DNA of 50,297 bases from Bacteroidales bacterium (GCA_012518275.1 JAAYSS010000040.1:1-50297), one strand, 5' to 3'. Shown: positions 17,388-26,065, counted from the stretch's first letter. Translations and numbers: made by a program. The notes: generated from the sequence alone by a model not told the origin.

Positions 17388-17981
17388 ATGAAAATTACGA
17401 ACAATGCAGTAGTAAACGCTGAGTACGAGCTTTTTGTAGATGGCGATAACGGCGAATTAGAATTGATGGAAAAAACTACCCGTGAAAATCCTTTGAGTTT
17501 TATTTTTGGTGTAGGTATGATGCTTCCAAAATTTGAAGAAAACTTGAAAGACCTGAAAGCGGGTGACAGTTTTGAGTTTTCAATTTCCAGCGAAGAAGCT
17601 TACGGAAAATACAACGATGAAGCCGTAATTGAATTGGAACGAAAAGTTTTTGAAGTAGATGGAAAAATGGACGAAGAAATGGTATTCGAAGGAAACATGG
17701 TGCCGTTGATGGATAGTGAAGGAAATCGCTTTCAGGCGCTGGTGTTGTCTGTAACCGATACTCATGTTACTGTGGACTTAAACCATCCGCTTGCAGGCGA
17801 AAATCTTCATTTTAAAGGTAAAGTGTTAGATGTACGTGAAGCTACCGAAGATGAATTGAATACAATTAATAGTGGATGTGATGGTTGTGGTGGAGGTGGC
17901 GGATGCAATAACGGTGAATGTGGTGAACACAAACATGGACACGATCACGATGAGTGTGGTTGTGGCGGAAATTGTGACTAA
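17388..17981 (+). CDS. SlyD-like FKBP-type peptidyl-prolyl isomerase with metal-binding tail
   Basis: This 197-residue protein has the SlyD architecture: a split FKBP domain (1-70 and 130-150; FIFGVGMMLPKFEENLKDLKAGD, and the C-terminal VDLNHPLAGENLHFKGKVLDV), an insert-in-flap chaperone region at about 75-125, and a C-terminal tail from about 163. The tail is Cys-, His- and Gly-rich (DGCGGGGGC ... EHKHGHDHDECGCGG), the feature that binds Ni2+ and other metals in E. coli SlyD. It has no signal peptide and is cytoplasmic. Family roles are prolyl isomerisation, folding and metal delivery. It follows lptD on the same strand and ends in a terminator at 18071. Confidence 0.9.
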   Translation: MKITNNAVVNAEYELFVDGDNGELELMEKTTRENPLSFIFGVGMMLPKFEENLKDLKAGDSFEFSISSEEAYGKYNDEAVIELERKVFEVDGKMDEEMVFEGNMVPLMDSEGNRFQALVLSVTDTHVTVDLNHPLAGENLHFKGKVLDVREATEDELNTINSGCDGCGGGGGCNNGECGEHKHGHDHDECGCGGNCD

Positions 17982-18070
17982 TACCAATACTAATACTAAT
18001 AAATTCACTGTGAATTGTTAAAAATCAGGCATTCAAGCTGATTTGATTGCTGATTTATGGACGATGCTTG

Positions 18071-18107
18071 AAAAGAGCGTGCAATGCAGTACGTTCTTTT
18101 TCTTTAT
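18071..18107 (+). terminator. Intrinsic terminator after the slyD-like gene
   Basis: AAAAGAGCGT at 18071-18080 pairs with ACGTTCTTTT at 18091-18100 (one G-T wobble), and the T-rich tail continues to 18107. It lies inside an upstream extension of the GNAT reading frame, which argues that the GNAT gene really starts at 18163. Confidence 0.7.
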
Positions 18108-18162
18108 TGTTTTTGTGAGAATAAATCTAAAATTTACCAAACCTATTAATCAAAAAAGTTTT

Positions 18163-18702
18163 ATGGAATTTATTCGAATTAATTCTGACAAAGATGAATA
18201 TGCTGATGAGCTAATAATGCTTTATTTGGATACCTTCCCTGAGACACAGCGACATACAGAAGATGATTTTAGAAAATTGCTGGGTAGGGAAGAGCGATTT
18301 CATTGTAACGCCGTATTAATGAATAATGCGTTAGTCGGCTTTTTTCATAACTGGGATTTTGATGAATTTGTATTTTTGGAGCATGTAGCTGTTGAGCCAC
18401 CGTTGCGAGGACATAAGTTGGGAGAAAAAATAATATCGTTAGCACGGCAATCTACTAAAAGACCGTTGGTTTTAGAAGTAGAAAAAGCTGAAGATTCAGA
18501 GTGGGGTGCACGCAGAATTGAGTTTTATCATCGATTAGGCTTTCAAATAATTCCCGTGGAATATGTTCAGCCACCTTATCGAAAAGATGGAAGTTATATT
18601 CCCCTTCATTTGATGAGTAATGACCCGGAATTTGTCACCAAAAATTATGAGAAAATAAAAGACATTATTTATAAAAATGTATATAAAACAGGAAATATGT
18701 AA
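18163..18702 (+). CDS. GNAT family N-acetyltransferase
   Basis: With ATG 18163 the protein has 179 residues and begins MEFIRINSDKDEYADELI. The open frame extends upstream to a TTG at 18043, but that part crosses a terminator and encodes an unlikely Phe-rich stretch. GNAT motif A is seen as FVFLEHVAVEPPLRGHKLGEKI (acetyl-CoA-binding R/QxxGxG/A variant, RGHKLG at about residues 86-91), followed by VLEVEKAEDSEWGARRIEFYHRLGF, typical of motif B. The substrate is unknown. The gene stands between two terminator/promoter boundaries and is probably monocistronic. Confidence 0.85.
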   Translation: MEFIRINSDKDEYADELIMLYLDTFPETQRHTEDDFRKLLGREERFHCNAVLMNNALVGFFHNWDFDEFVFLEHVAVEPPLRGHKLGEKIISLARQSTKRPLVLEVEKAEDSEWGARRIEFYHRLGFQIIPVEYVQPPYRKDGSYIPLHLMSNDPEFVTKNYEKIKDIIYKNVYKTGNM

Positions 18703-18741
18703 TTTTCGCATGACTCAAATCACTTCTAAAATCTGGAAATC

Positions 18742-18772
18742 TTGATTAAAATTGCGTTTTTTTGTATTTTTG
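18742..18772 (+). promoter_or_regulatory. Bacteroidota promoter for yicC-gmk-nadD
   Basis: The -33 TTG at 18742-18744 and the -7 TATTTTTG at 18765-18772 are separated by exactly 20 nt. Transcription would start near 18779, giving a leader of about 75 nt before the yicC ATG. Confidence 0.7.
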
Positions 18773-18852
18773 TACTGTTTTGCTGATAAAATAAAATTTA
18801 TCTAATGAAATATTTTGATTAATTTATTTTTTTTGGAAAAAGATAACTTTAT

Positions 18853-19728
18853 ATGATACATTCTATGACCGGTTACGGAAAGTCCGTCGGTGACATTAAC
18901 AACAAAAAAATTGTTGTCGAAATAAAAACGTTAAATAGCAAACAATTAGACGTTAATATCCGCATACCCCATTTATATCGAGAAAAAGAGCTGGAAATCA
19001 GAGGGTTGATTAATCAAAAGTTGGAGCGAGGAAGAGTTGATTACACCCTTTACGTTGAAAGTTTAGGCGACGAGAATAGTTCTAAAATAAATCAAGATGT
19101 TGTAAAATCCTATTATGAGCAGCTGCAAGAGTTGTCACGAGAAACGGGCATTCCGGTTACTCAGGACTGGCTCTCGATTTTAATGCGTCTTCCTGATACG
19201 ATGAAAACTGAAATTGAAGAGCTTGATGAAGATGAATGGAAAGAAATTTTAAAATTAACCGATGAAGCGTTAAATCAAGTTATTGAATTTAGAAAGCAAG
19301 AAGGAGACGCACTTGAGAAAGTGATGACGGATAAAATTAATCGGATAGGGGAGCTGTTGGTGGAAATTGAACCTTTTGAAAATGAGCGTATTGAAAAAAT
19401 AAAATCGCGATTGCAAGATAATTTGCAAACCATTTCAGATAAAATAGAATACGATGAAAATCGTTTAGAGCAAGAGCTTGTTTACTACATCGAAAAGCTG
19501 GATGTGAATGAAGAAAAAGATAGGCTTAAAAATCACCTGGATTATTTCATCAGCACAATGCAAACCGAACATGCAGTCGGTAAAAAACTTGGATTTATTG
19601 CACAAGAAATTGGACGTGAAGTAAATACACTTGGTTCAAAATCCAACCATAGCGAAATGCAAAAAATTGTAGTGATGATGAAAGACGAATTGGAGCAGAT
19701 TAAAGAACAGGTATTGAATATCTTATAA
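18853..19728 (+). CDS. yicC: YicC/YloC family endoribonuclease
   Basis: This 291-residue protein starts MIHSMTGYGKS, the family signature, and ends with the conserved HFISTM-type segment (LDYFISTMQTEHAVGKKLGFIAQEIGREVNTLGSKSNH) and a C-terminal coiled helix (MKDELEQIKEQVLNIL). YicC proteins are metal-dependent endoribonucleases; in E. coli YicC affects decay of the small RNA RyhB. The middle (about 120-230) is a long charged helical region. It is first in a plus-strand run with gmk and nadD, 51 nt before gmk, and has a well-formed promoter. Confidence 0.92.
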   Translation: MIHSMTGYGKSVGDINNKKIVVEIKTLNSKQLDVNIRIPHLYREKELEIRGLINQKLERGRVDYTLYVESLGDENSSKINQDVVKSYYEQLQELSRETGIPVTQDWLSILMRLPDTMKTEIEELDEDEWKEILKLTDEALNQVIEFRKQEGDALEKVMTDKINRIGELLVEIEPFENERIEKIKSRLQDNLQTISDKIEYDENRLEQELVYYIEKLDVNEEKDRLKNHLDYFISTMQTEHAVGKKLGFIAQEIGREVNTLGSKSNHSEMQKIVVMMKDELEQIKEQVLNIL

Positions 19729-19779
19729 TTTCTAAACATCAAGTTTTGTTTTACACGTTATTTATTCTAAAATTCTTCT

Positions 19780-20355
19780 ATGAAAATGCCAAAAGTTATC
19801 ATTTTTTCAGCTCCTTCCGGTGCCGGAAAAAGTACCATTGTCAATCATCTTTTAACACGTGATTTAGGCTTGGAGTTTTCCATTTCAGCCACATCGCGTC
19901 CGCCCCGTGGAAATGAAACTGATGGTATTGAGTATTATTTTCTATCGAAAGAAGAATTTGAGGAGAAAATTAAAAATAAAGCATTTGTTGAGTACGAAGA
20001 GGTTTATACGGGATTGTATTATGGAACACTTCGCAGCGAGTTGAAGAGGATTTCAGAAAAAGGACATACGATTGTTTTTGATGTAGATGTCTTGGGAGGA
20101 ATCAACCTGAAAAAGCAGTTTGGAGATGATGCTTTAGCTGTTTTTATTTCACCACCATCCATTAAAACATTAAAAGAGAGGTTGATAAAACGTAGCACAG
20201 ATTCTGTTGAAATGATTATGAAAAGGGTAGGGAAGGCAGAGTATGAAATGAGCTTTGCTTCACAATTTGATAAGACAATAGTAAATGATGACCTTGAAAA
20301 AGCTAAAAGTGAAGCAGAAAAATTAGTACGTGAGTTTCTTAAAATTGCAAATTAA
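19780..20355 (+). CDS. gmk: Guanylate kinase
   Basis: Gmk phosphorylates GMP (and dGMP) to GDP with ATP, in the cytoplasm. The 191-residue protein has the P-loop SAPSGAGKST at residues 9-18, the GMP-binding SATSRPPRGNETDGIEYYF and FVEYEEVYTGLYYGT segments, VFDVDVLGG with the catalytic-site Asp, and a lid region RLIKRSTDS. The length matches the family norm. It sits between yicC and nadD and is probably co-transcribed; nadD begins 23 nt later. Confidence 0.96.
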   Translation: MKMPKVIIFSAPSGAGKSTIVNHLLTRDLGLEFSISATSRPPRGNETDGIEYYFLSKEEFEEKIKNKAFVEYEEVYTGLYYGTLRSELKRISEKGHTIVFDVDVLGGINLKKQFGDDALAVFISPPSIKTLKERLIKRSTDSVEMIMKRVGKAEYEMSFASQFDKTIVNDDLEKAKSEAEKLVREFLKIAN

Positions 20356-20378
20356 AATTTTTATTTGTGAATTGTATC

Positions 20379-20960
20379 ATGAAATCCATCGGTCTTTTTT
20401 TTGGTTCTTTTAATCCTATCCACTTAGGACATACGCAATTGGCTGAATATATTTTTAACTATTCGGAAGTAGATGAAATTTGGTATATTGTCAGTCCTAG
20501 AAATCCATTGAAGGAGCAGGCTGAGTTAATTGATGAACAGTTGCGTTTGTATATGATTGAATTAGCAACGGAAGGAAAAAAATATCTGAAAGTATCTGAT
20601 ATTGAGTTTGATATGCCGAAGCCGTCCTACACCATAAATACCCTTCACGCCCTTTCCGAAAAATATCCTGAAAATAATTTTATCTTATTGATTGGAAGTG
20701 ACAATATGCATATTTTTGATCAATGGAAAGACTACCAGACCATTTTGGATGAATATTCTATTCTTGTTTATCCACGTCAAGGATTTGATTACAAGCCGTT
20801 TGATGAAATTTATCCCGAAATGTGTATTTTGGAAAAAGCTCCCTTATTTGAAATCTCATCTACCGAAATACGTGAGATGATAAAAAATAATCAGGATGCA
20901 AGTCAATGGTTGCATCCTAATGTATATCAGTTCATTATGGCAAATGGATTGTATCAATAA
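20379..20960 (+). CDS. nadD: Nicotinate-nucleotide adenylyltransferase
   Basis: NadD adenylates nicotinate mononucleotide to deamido-NAD in NAD synthesis. I start it at ATG 20379 (193 residues, MKSIGLFFGSFNPIHLGH). An in-frame GTG at 20367 would add four residues and cannot be excluded. The nucleotidyl-transferase motif GSFNPIHLGH is at residues 9-18, and the second family motif ISSTEIREM, which binds the triphosphate, is near 165. LIGSDNMHIFDQWKDYQ is typical of NadD. It is last in the yicC-gmk-nadD run and ends 4 nt from the convergent MBL gene with no visible terminator. Confidence 0.95.
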   Translation: MKSIGLFFGSFNPIHLGHTQLAEYIFNYSEVDEIWYIVSPRNPLKEQAELIDEQLRLYMIELATEGKKYLKVSDIEFDMPKPSYTINTLHALSEKYPENNFILLIGSDNMHIFDQWKDYQTILDEYSILVYPRQGFDYKPFDEIYPEMCILEKAPLFEISSTEIREMIKNNQDASQWLHPNVYQFIMANGLYQ

Positions 20961-20964
20961 TTGC

Positions 20965-21600
20965 CTATAAAAACGGATTAAACTGCTTTTCTTCGCCTAT
21001 TGTCGTGGTGGGACCGTGTCCGTTATAAACAATTGTTTCATCTGGTAATGTGAAAAGTCTATTTTTAATAGAACGTATTAAGGTTACATGGTCACCTTTT
21101 TCCAAATCGGTTCTACCAATTGAGCCTTTAAATAGCACATCTCCAACAAAAACAATACCCGCTTCCTTACAATAAAAGGAATAACTTCCCGGGGAATGTC
21201 CGGGGGTATGGAGTGCAACGAAGGTGGTGTTCCCGAATTTAATTTCTTGATTATCAGTTATATAATTTCCAATTGGTTGTGAAACATCAGAATAGGGTAG
21301 TCCCCATTTTTGAATAATAAAAGGCATACTGTCCAATAAAAACTCGTCATCCTTACCAACTTCAGGCATTATTCCGTACGTGTCAAAAAGGAATTTATTA
21401 CCAAATTGATGATCCAAATGGAGATGCGTATTGAGTACACGCACTAATTTTAACTGATTATCCTCAATAAATTGCTTAATTTGCTGTTTTTCTTGCTTAA
21501 ACAACATTCCTGCATCAATAATCACAGCTTCCTTAGTCTCGTCCCAAACAAGCAACGTATTTTGTTGAAACGGATTAAATTGAAAAACTTTTACATCCAT
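20965..21600 (-). CDS. MBL-fold metallo-hydrolase (glyoxalase II-like)
   Basis: This 211-residue protein is a complete metallo-beta-lactamase-fold hydrolase. The metal motif HxHxDH is H59, H61, D63 and H64 (THLHLDHQFGN). Further ligands are the His in LHTPGHSPGS, the Asp in FVGDVLFKGSIGRTDL, and the His in VYNGHGPTT. This layout is that of the glyoxalase II / YcbL group, which hydrolyses thioesters. The phylum mostly lacks glutathione, so the substrate is unclear. It lies 20 nt downstream of rsmG and is probably co-transcribed. Confidence 0.88.
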   Translation of the reverse strand: MDVKVFQFNPFQQNTLLVWDETKEAVIIDAGMLFKQEKQQIKQFIEDNQLKLVRVLNTHLHLDHQFGNKFLFDTYGIMPEVGKDDEFLLDSMPFIIQKWGLPYSDVSQPIGNYITDNQEIKFGNTTFVALHTPGHSPGSYSFYCKEAGIVFVGDVLFKGSIGRTDLEKGDHVTLIRSIKNRLFTLPDETIVYNGHGPTTTIGEEKQFNPFL

Positions 21601-21620
21601 ATATTTATTTTTTCTTTGTT

Positions 21621-22241
21621 CTACAGCGGTACATAAACTACTTTCTTCGTCTCAAAAAACTCCTCTTCGAAGACTTTGTTTAAACTATAGGTTTCAGCAG
21701 TATTTTTAAACGGCAATATCTCTTGGTTAAGGTCACCGCCCTTTAAACATATTAAACCATTGGGAGTGGCATTTTGTTGTTTCGAAGCTACATTTTTTCT
21801 TGAAAATTTCACTAAATCACCTAATGACATTACAGCTCGACTTACAATGAAGTCATATTTTCCTTTTTCTTCTTGCAATCTAAGGTGTCTTAATTCCGTG
21901 TTTTTTAAGCTAATAGAGTTAGAAATCTCTTGTCCTACTTTAATCTTTTTTCTGATGCTATCAATCAATACGAACTGCACATCAGGAAATAATATTGCCA
22001 GCGGAATTCCCGGAAATCCACCACCTGTACCTACATCAAGAATTCTCGATTCGGCTTTGAAATTAAATATTTTGGCAATTCCCAATGAATGAAGTACGTG
22101 ACGTTCGTACAAATTTTCGATGTCTTTGCGAGAAATAACATTGATTTTGTTGTTCCAGTTTAGGTAAAGTTCATAAAGAGCAGAGAATTGTTTTTTTTGA
22201 AATTCTGTTAAATTTGGGAAGTACTTTAAGATTATCTTCAT
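21621..22241 (-). CDS. rsmG: 16S rRNA (guanine527-N7)-methyltransferase
   Basis: RsmG methylates N7 of G527 in 16S rRNA with S-adenosylmethionine. The 206-residue protein has the conserved N-terminal LYLNWNNKINVISRKDIENLYERHVLHSL, the AdoMet-binding VGTGGGFPGIPLAI at about 72-85, the VLIDSIRKKIKV segment and the FIVSRAVMSL motif. Loss of this enzyme in other bacteria gives low-level streptomycin resistance. A -7 promoter element lies 27 nt upstream, sharing the intergenic space with the divergent fabD promoter. Confidence 0.95.
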   Translation of the reverse strand: MKIILKYFPNLTEFQKKQFSALYELYLNWNNKINVISRKDIENLYERHVLHSLGIAKIFNFKAESRILDVGTGGGFPGIPLAILFPDVQFVLIDSIRKKIKVGQEISNSISLKNTELRHLRLQEEKGKYDFIVSRAVMSLGDLVKFSRKNVASKQQNATPNGLICLKGGDLNQEILPFKNTAETYSLNKVFEEEFFETKKVVYVPL

Positions 22242-22267
22242 AGAAAAAGTATAAAAATTTCAGAAAC

Positions 22268-22275
22268 CAAAAATA
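22268..22275 (-). promoter_or_regulatory. Probable -7 promoter element for rsmG
   Basis: TATTTTTG on the minus strand matches TAnnTTTG, 26 nt before the rsmG ATG. The expected -33 position reads TTT rather than TTG. Confidence 0.4.
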
Positions 22276-22316
22276 CGGCTTTTTTATCAATTATTAAAAT
22301 GGCAAAAAGCGAAGGA

Positions 22317-22347
22317 TTGTCAAACTCATTAAAAATGTATACCTTTG
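22317..22347 (+). promoter_or_regulatory. Bacteroidota promoter for fabD
   Basis: The -33 TTG at 22317-22319 is exactly 20 nt from the -7 TACCTTTG at 22340-22347. Transcription would start near 22354, 71 nt before the ATG. Confidence 0.72.
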
Positions 22348-22424
22348 CATCCGTTTAATTTCGTAAAAAATGCACTTTGTAAGCTAATTTTACCTGTGTA
22401 TAGAATATAAACCGATAACAATAT

Positions 22425-23300
22425 ATGAAAGCATACGTATTCCCGGGTCAGGGAGCTCAATTTGTTGGCATGGGCAAGGATTTGTATGAAAATTCGCCAA
22501 TTGCCAAAAAGCGTTTTGAAGAAGCAAATGAAATTTTAGGTTTTAGAATTACTGACTTGATGTTCGACGGAACACCTGAAGATCTTCGCCAAACAAAAGT
22601 AACACAGCCTGCTGTTTTTTTGCATTCAGTAATATCAGCCATTGCTTTGGGTGATGAATTTAAGCCCGATATGGTTGCAGGACATTCTTTGGGTGAATTT
22701 TCTGCCCTTGTAGCTGCAAAAGCACTTTCTTTTGAAGATGGATTGAAATTGGTTTATGCGCGTGCTATGGCTATGCAGAAAGCCTGCGATTTAGAGCCTT
22801 CTACCATGGCGGCAGTAATTGGTTTATCTGATGGGGACGTGGAAGATGTTTGTGATGAAGTAAATAAAGAAAACCTGGTTGTATGTGCAAACTACAATTG
22901 TCCCGGACAGCTTGTTATTTCCGGATCCATTGAAGGCATTGACAAAGCTTGCAAAATCCTTAAAGAACGTGGAGCTAAGCACGTGCTGAAACTTGCCGTT
23001 GGTGGTGCTTTTCATTCACCACTAATGGAATCTGCTCGTAAAGAGTTGCAAGATGCAATAGAAAAAACTCCTATAATCAGTCCCATATGTCCTGTATATC
23101 AAAATGTGAATGCTCATCCGCAGTCTGAACCTGCATCCATAAAGAAAAATTTAATTGCACAACTCACGACACCAGTACGCTGGACACAAACCGTTAAAAA
23201 TATGATTAATGATGGTGCCGATGAATTTATAGAACTCGGGCCGGGCGATGTTTTGAAAAAATTGATTAAAAGAGTGAATTCGGATATAAAAGTGGGGTAG
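22425..23300 (+). CDS. fabD: Malonyl-CoA:ACP transacylase
   Basis: FabD moves the malonyl group from CoA to acyl carrier protein for type II fatty acid synthesis. The 291-residue protein has GQGAQFVGMG at residues 8-17, the nucleophile S88 in GHSLGEF, the malonyl-carboxylate-binding Arg in VYARAMAMQ, and the catalytic His in GGAFHSPLM. The length is slightly short of the ~310 usual, mainly at the C-terminus, which ends in VNSDIKVG. It is monocistronic, with its own promoter and two terminators, the first of which overlaps its stop codon. Confidence 0.95.
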   Translation: MKAYVFPGQGAQFVGMGKDLYENSPIAKKRFEEANEILGFRITDLMFDGTPEDLRQTKVTQPAVFLHSVISAIALGDEFKPDMVAGHSLGEFSALVAAKALSFEDGLKLVYARAMAMQKACDLEPSTMAAVIGLSDGDVEDVCDEVNKENLVVCANYNCPGQLVISGSIEGIDKACKILKERGAKHVLKLAVGGAFHSPLMESARKELQDAIEKTPIISPICPVYQNVNAHPQSEPASIKKNLIAQLTTPVRWTQTVKNMINDGADEFIELGPGDVLKKLIKRVNSDIKVG

Positions 23301-23315
23301 ATTCACCCCATTTTT
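23293..23315 (+). terminator. First intrinsic terminator of fabD, overlapping the stop codon
   Basis: TGGGGT at 23293-23298 pairs with ACCCCA at 23305-23310 around a 6-nt loop, followed by five T at 23311-23315. The fabD TAG at 23298-23300 spans the end of the left arm and the loop. Confidence 0.65.
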
Positions 23316-23327
23316 CCTGTTTTATAT

Positions 23328-23361
23328 AACGTTCAGTAAATTAGTTTATTGAACGTTTTTT
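23328..23361 (+). terminator. Second intrinsic terminator of fabD
   Basis: AACGTTCAGTAAA at 23328-23340 pairs along 13 positions (one G-T wobble) with TTTATTGAACGTT at 23345-23357, leaving the loop TTAG, and a T-run continues to 23361. Confidence 0.8.
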
Positions 23362-23755
23362 GCTATTTATCAACTCTTATTCATGCTGTAATTAAATTGA
23401 TTAATTTGGCTGATTTGTTGTTGATGATGCTTACATTTTATTTCTGATCGAAAATTCATTAATTATTTATCTCAGTCTAAACTCTCTGAGATTTCAATAT
23501 TTGAAATTATTCTTGATGTATGTACAAATATCACATTTTCGAGAATTACAACCATAGACTATAATTTGATGTTTTTTAAAATAAAAATGCCGTAACAATT
23601 AAGTCACGGCACAAATGTAAAAAACAAATGCATTGTTTTCCTATAATTTATATTATGTCAAATAGGATTTTGTGTTTTCATTCCCTATTATTTTTAATGT
23701 AATCGAAAATATAGAAGTTTCATTAAGATAATCTCGTTACTCACTCCTAACAAAA
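23362..23755. other. Gene-free region between fabD and the malic enzyme
   Basis: No gene is seen. The stretch holds a 7-bp hairpin ATCTCAG/CTGAGAT (23469-23475 and 23486-23492) without a T-tail, and a minus-strand terminator at 23583-23611. The genes on either side converge here. Confidence 0.6.
23583..23611 (-). terminator. Intrinsic terminator downstream of the malic enzyme gene
   Basis: On the minus strand TGCCGTGAC (23611-23603) pairs with GTTACGGCA (23596-23588) with one wobble, followed by a T-run interrupted by a single A. It lies about 145 nt beyond the stop at 23756, leaving a long 3' untranslated region. Confidence 0.7.
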
Positions 23756-26065
23756 TTATTCTCTTTCTGAAATCCGTTTTATTTCTCCTTTCTCAATCCG
23801 TTCTTCAACTATAGCATCTAACACCGCAACGGCTGTCATGTTTACAATGCTTCTCACAGAGCTTTCAACATCTAAAATGTGTACAGGTTTATTTAATCCC
23901 ATCTGAATAGGTCCTATAACTTCGGCAGCTCCCATCTCAAACATCATTTTTTGAACCATATTTGCAGAGTTTAAGTTAGGAAATATAAGTGTGTTAACAT
24001 TTTTTCCCTTTAATCGTGAAAATGGGAATCTTTTATCACGCAATTCCTTATTTAGTGCAAAATTCACTTGCATTTCACCATCTACCACCATATCCGGGTA
24101 CTTCTCATGAAGCATTTTTACTACTTTTTGCATATTTCCCGCACTACCGCCCTTTTCAGACCCAAAATTAGAATAAGAAAGCAGTGCCATAACTGGCTCA
24201 TAAGCAAAGAATTGTACCGATTCATAGGTTAATTTAGCAACATCGAAGATTGTTTCAGCCGATGGACGCCTATTAAATAAGGTATCAGCCAAGAAGAAAG
24301 TACCTTTTTTAGTGTTCATTATGTGCATGGCTCCGATTGTGTTCAGGCCTTTACGAGCTCCTATTACAATTTTTGCTGCCCTGACGGCTTCCTTGTATTT
24401 GGTTATAACACCTGTTATTAAGGCATCAGCCTCTCCGGTTTCTACCATCATCATTCCGAAGTAATTACGCGCATACATCCATTCATAAGCGCTTTCAAAA
24501 GTTACACCTTCCCTACTCCGTTTTTCGGCTAAATATTTGGCATAGCGGATTCTGCGACTTTCTTCACGATCATGTCTTAGATTGACTATTTCAATGCCGT
24601 TCAAATCTATTCCGTTTTCAGCAGCCATTTTGGCTATTTTTTCTTCATTGCCAAGTAAAATTGGGTAACAAATACCTTCCGCCAGTGCCGTTTCTGCTGC
24701 ACGAAGCATATTAATATGGTTTGATTCGGAAAAAACAACGCGTTTTGGATGTTGACGTGCTGTATCATAAAATTGGCGCAACATCTTGTGATCCAATCCC
24801 ATAACATGATGAAGTTGATGGTCGTATGCTTCCCAATCTGTGATAATTTTTTGTGCTACCCCAGATTCTATCGCTGCTTTTGCAACAGCCGGTGCAACAA
24901 CAGTTAAAAGTCTTGGGTCGAGTGGCTTAGGAATGATATAATCCCTACCAAAACTCAATTTTTTAAGTGCATAAGCTGAATTAACTACTTCCGGAACAGG
25001 CTTTTTTGTTAACTCAGCAATTGCTCGTACCGCTGCCACTTTCATTTCCTCATTGATGCAGGTAGCACGTACATCTAAAGCACCGCGGAAAATATAAGGG
25101 AAACCAAGTACATTATTAATCTGATTAGGATGATCAGACCTTCCGGTTGCAAAAATAATATCAGGACGAGATTTCATCGCCAAATCATATGAAATTTCCG
25201 GATTTGGATTAGCAAGCGCAAAAACGATTGGATTTTCATTCATGCTTTTTATCATTTCTTCTGTCAATACATTACCAACAGAGAGTCCGAGAAACATATC
25301 TGCACCCTTTACTGCTTCTGCTAATGTGCTGATATTTCGACTTGTTGCAAAAGGTTTTTTCCTTTCATTCAAATCAGTTCTTTTTGTATTTATTACGCCC
25401 TTACTGTCAAGCATTACAATGTTTTCCGGTTTGGCTCCAAGCAATATGTATAACCTTGTGCAAGAATTGGCAGCAGCTCCGGCACCATTTACCACAATCT
25501 GAATATCTTCTATATTTTTATCGGCAATTTCTAACGAGTTAAGCAGTCCAGCAGCAGAGATTATGGCTGTACCGTGCTGGTCATCGTGCATTATCGGGAT
25601 ATTGAGTTCGGTTTTCAACCTCTCCTCTATCTCAAAGCATTCTGGTGCTTTGATGTCTTCCAAATTTATTCCCCCAAAAGTTGGTGCAATAGCCTTTACA
25701 ATTTGGATAAATTTCTCCGGATCTTTTTCATTCACTTCAATGTCAAAAACATCAATTCCGGCAAAAATCTTGAATAATAGCCCCTTACCTTCCATTACGG
25801 GTTTTCCTGCTTGTGCACCGATATCACCTAAACCTAACACAGCTGTTCCATTTGATATAACAGCTACCAAGTTACCTTTTGATGTGTAATCGTATGCTGA
25901 TGACGGGTCTTTCGCAATTTCTAAACATGGTTCCGCTACACCCGGTGAATAAGCAAGCGATAAATCCCGCTGTGAACTGTAAGGTTTTGTTGGTATAACT
26001 TCAATTTTTCCCGGTTTCCCGTGCGAATGATACAGCAAAGCATCTCCTTTGGTAAGTTTTGACAT
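23756..26065 (-). CDS. maeB: NADP-type malic enzyme fused to a phosphotransacetylase-like domain
   Basis: This 769-residue protein is the MaeB type. Residues 1 to about 430 are the malic enzyme, which oxidatively decarboxylates malate to pyruvate. Motifs are YSPGVAEPCLEIA, GNLVAVISNGTAVLGLGDIG (nucleotide binding), INLEDIKAPECFEIE and HDDQHGTAI for metal and malate. Residues from about 430 to the end match phosphate acetyltransferase (VVFSESNHINMLRAAETAL, and LADTLFNRRPSAETIFDVA). In characterised MaeB proteins this part is regulatory and inactive as a transacetylase. The length is typical. Two overlapping -7-like elements lie upstream. Confidence 0.95.
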   Translation of the reverse strand: MSKLTKGDALLYHSHGKPGKIEVIPTKPYSSQRDLSLAYSPGVAEPCLEIAKDPSSAYDYTSKGNLVAVISNGTAVLGLGDIGAQAGKPVMEGKGLLFKIFAGIDVFDIEVNEKDPEKFIQIVKAIAPTFGGINLEDIKAPECFEIEERLKTELNIPIMHDDQHGTAIISAAGLLNSLEIADKNIEDIQIVVNGAGAAANSCTRLYILLGAKPENIVMLDSKGVINTKRTDLNERKKPFATSRNISTLAEAVKGADMFLGLSVGNVLTEEMIKSMNENPIVFALANPNPEISYDLAMKSRPDIIFATGRSDHPNQINNVLGFPYIFRGALDVRATCINEEMKVAAVRAIAELTKKPVPEVVNSAYALKKLSFGRDYIIPKPLDPRLLTVVAPAVAKAAIESGVAQKIITDWEAYDHQLHHVMGLDHKMLRQFYDTARQHPKRVVFSESNHINMLRAAETALAEGICYPILLGNEEKIAKMAAENGIDLNGIEIVNLRHDREESRRIRYAKYLAEKRSREGVTFESAYEWMYARNYFGMMMVETGEADALITGVITKYKEAVRAAKIVIGARKGLNTIGAMHIMNTKKGTFFLADTLFNRRPSAETIFDVAKLTYESVQFFAYEPVMALLSYSNFGSEKGGSAGNMQKVVKMLHEKYPDMVVDGEMQVNFALNKELRDKRFPFSRLKGKNVNTLIFPNLNSANMVQKMMFEMGAAEVIGPIQMGLNKPVHILDVESSVRSIVNMTAVAVLDAIVEERIEKGEIKRISERE

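Noticed and set aside
18043-18162. N-terminal extension of the GNAT gene from a TTG start
   Set aside because: The extension crosses an intrinsic terminator and is Phe-rich and unconserved-looking; ATG 18163 fits the family.
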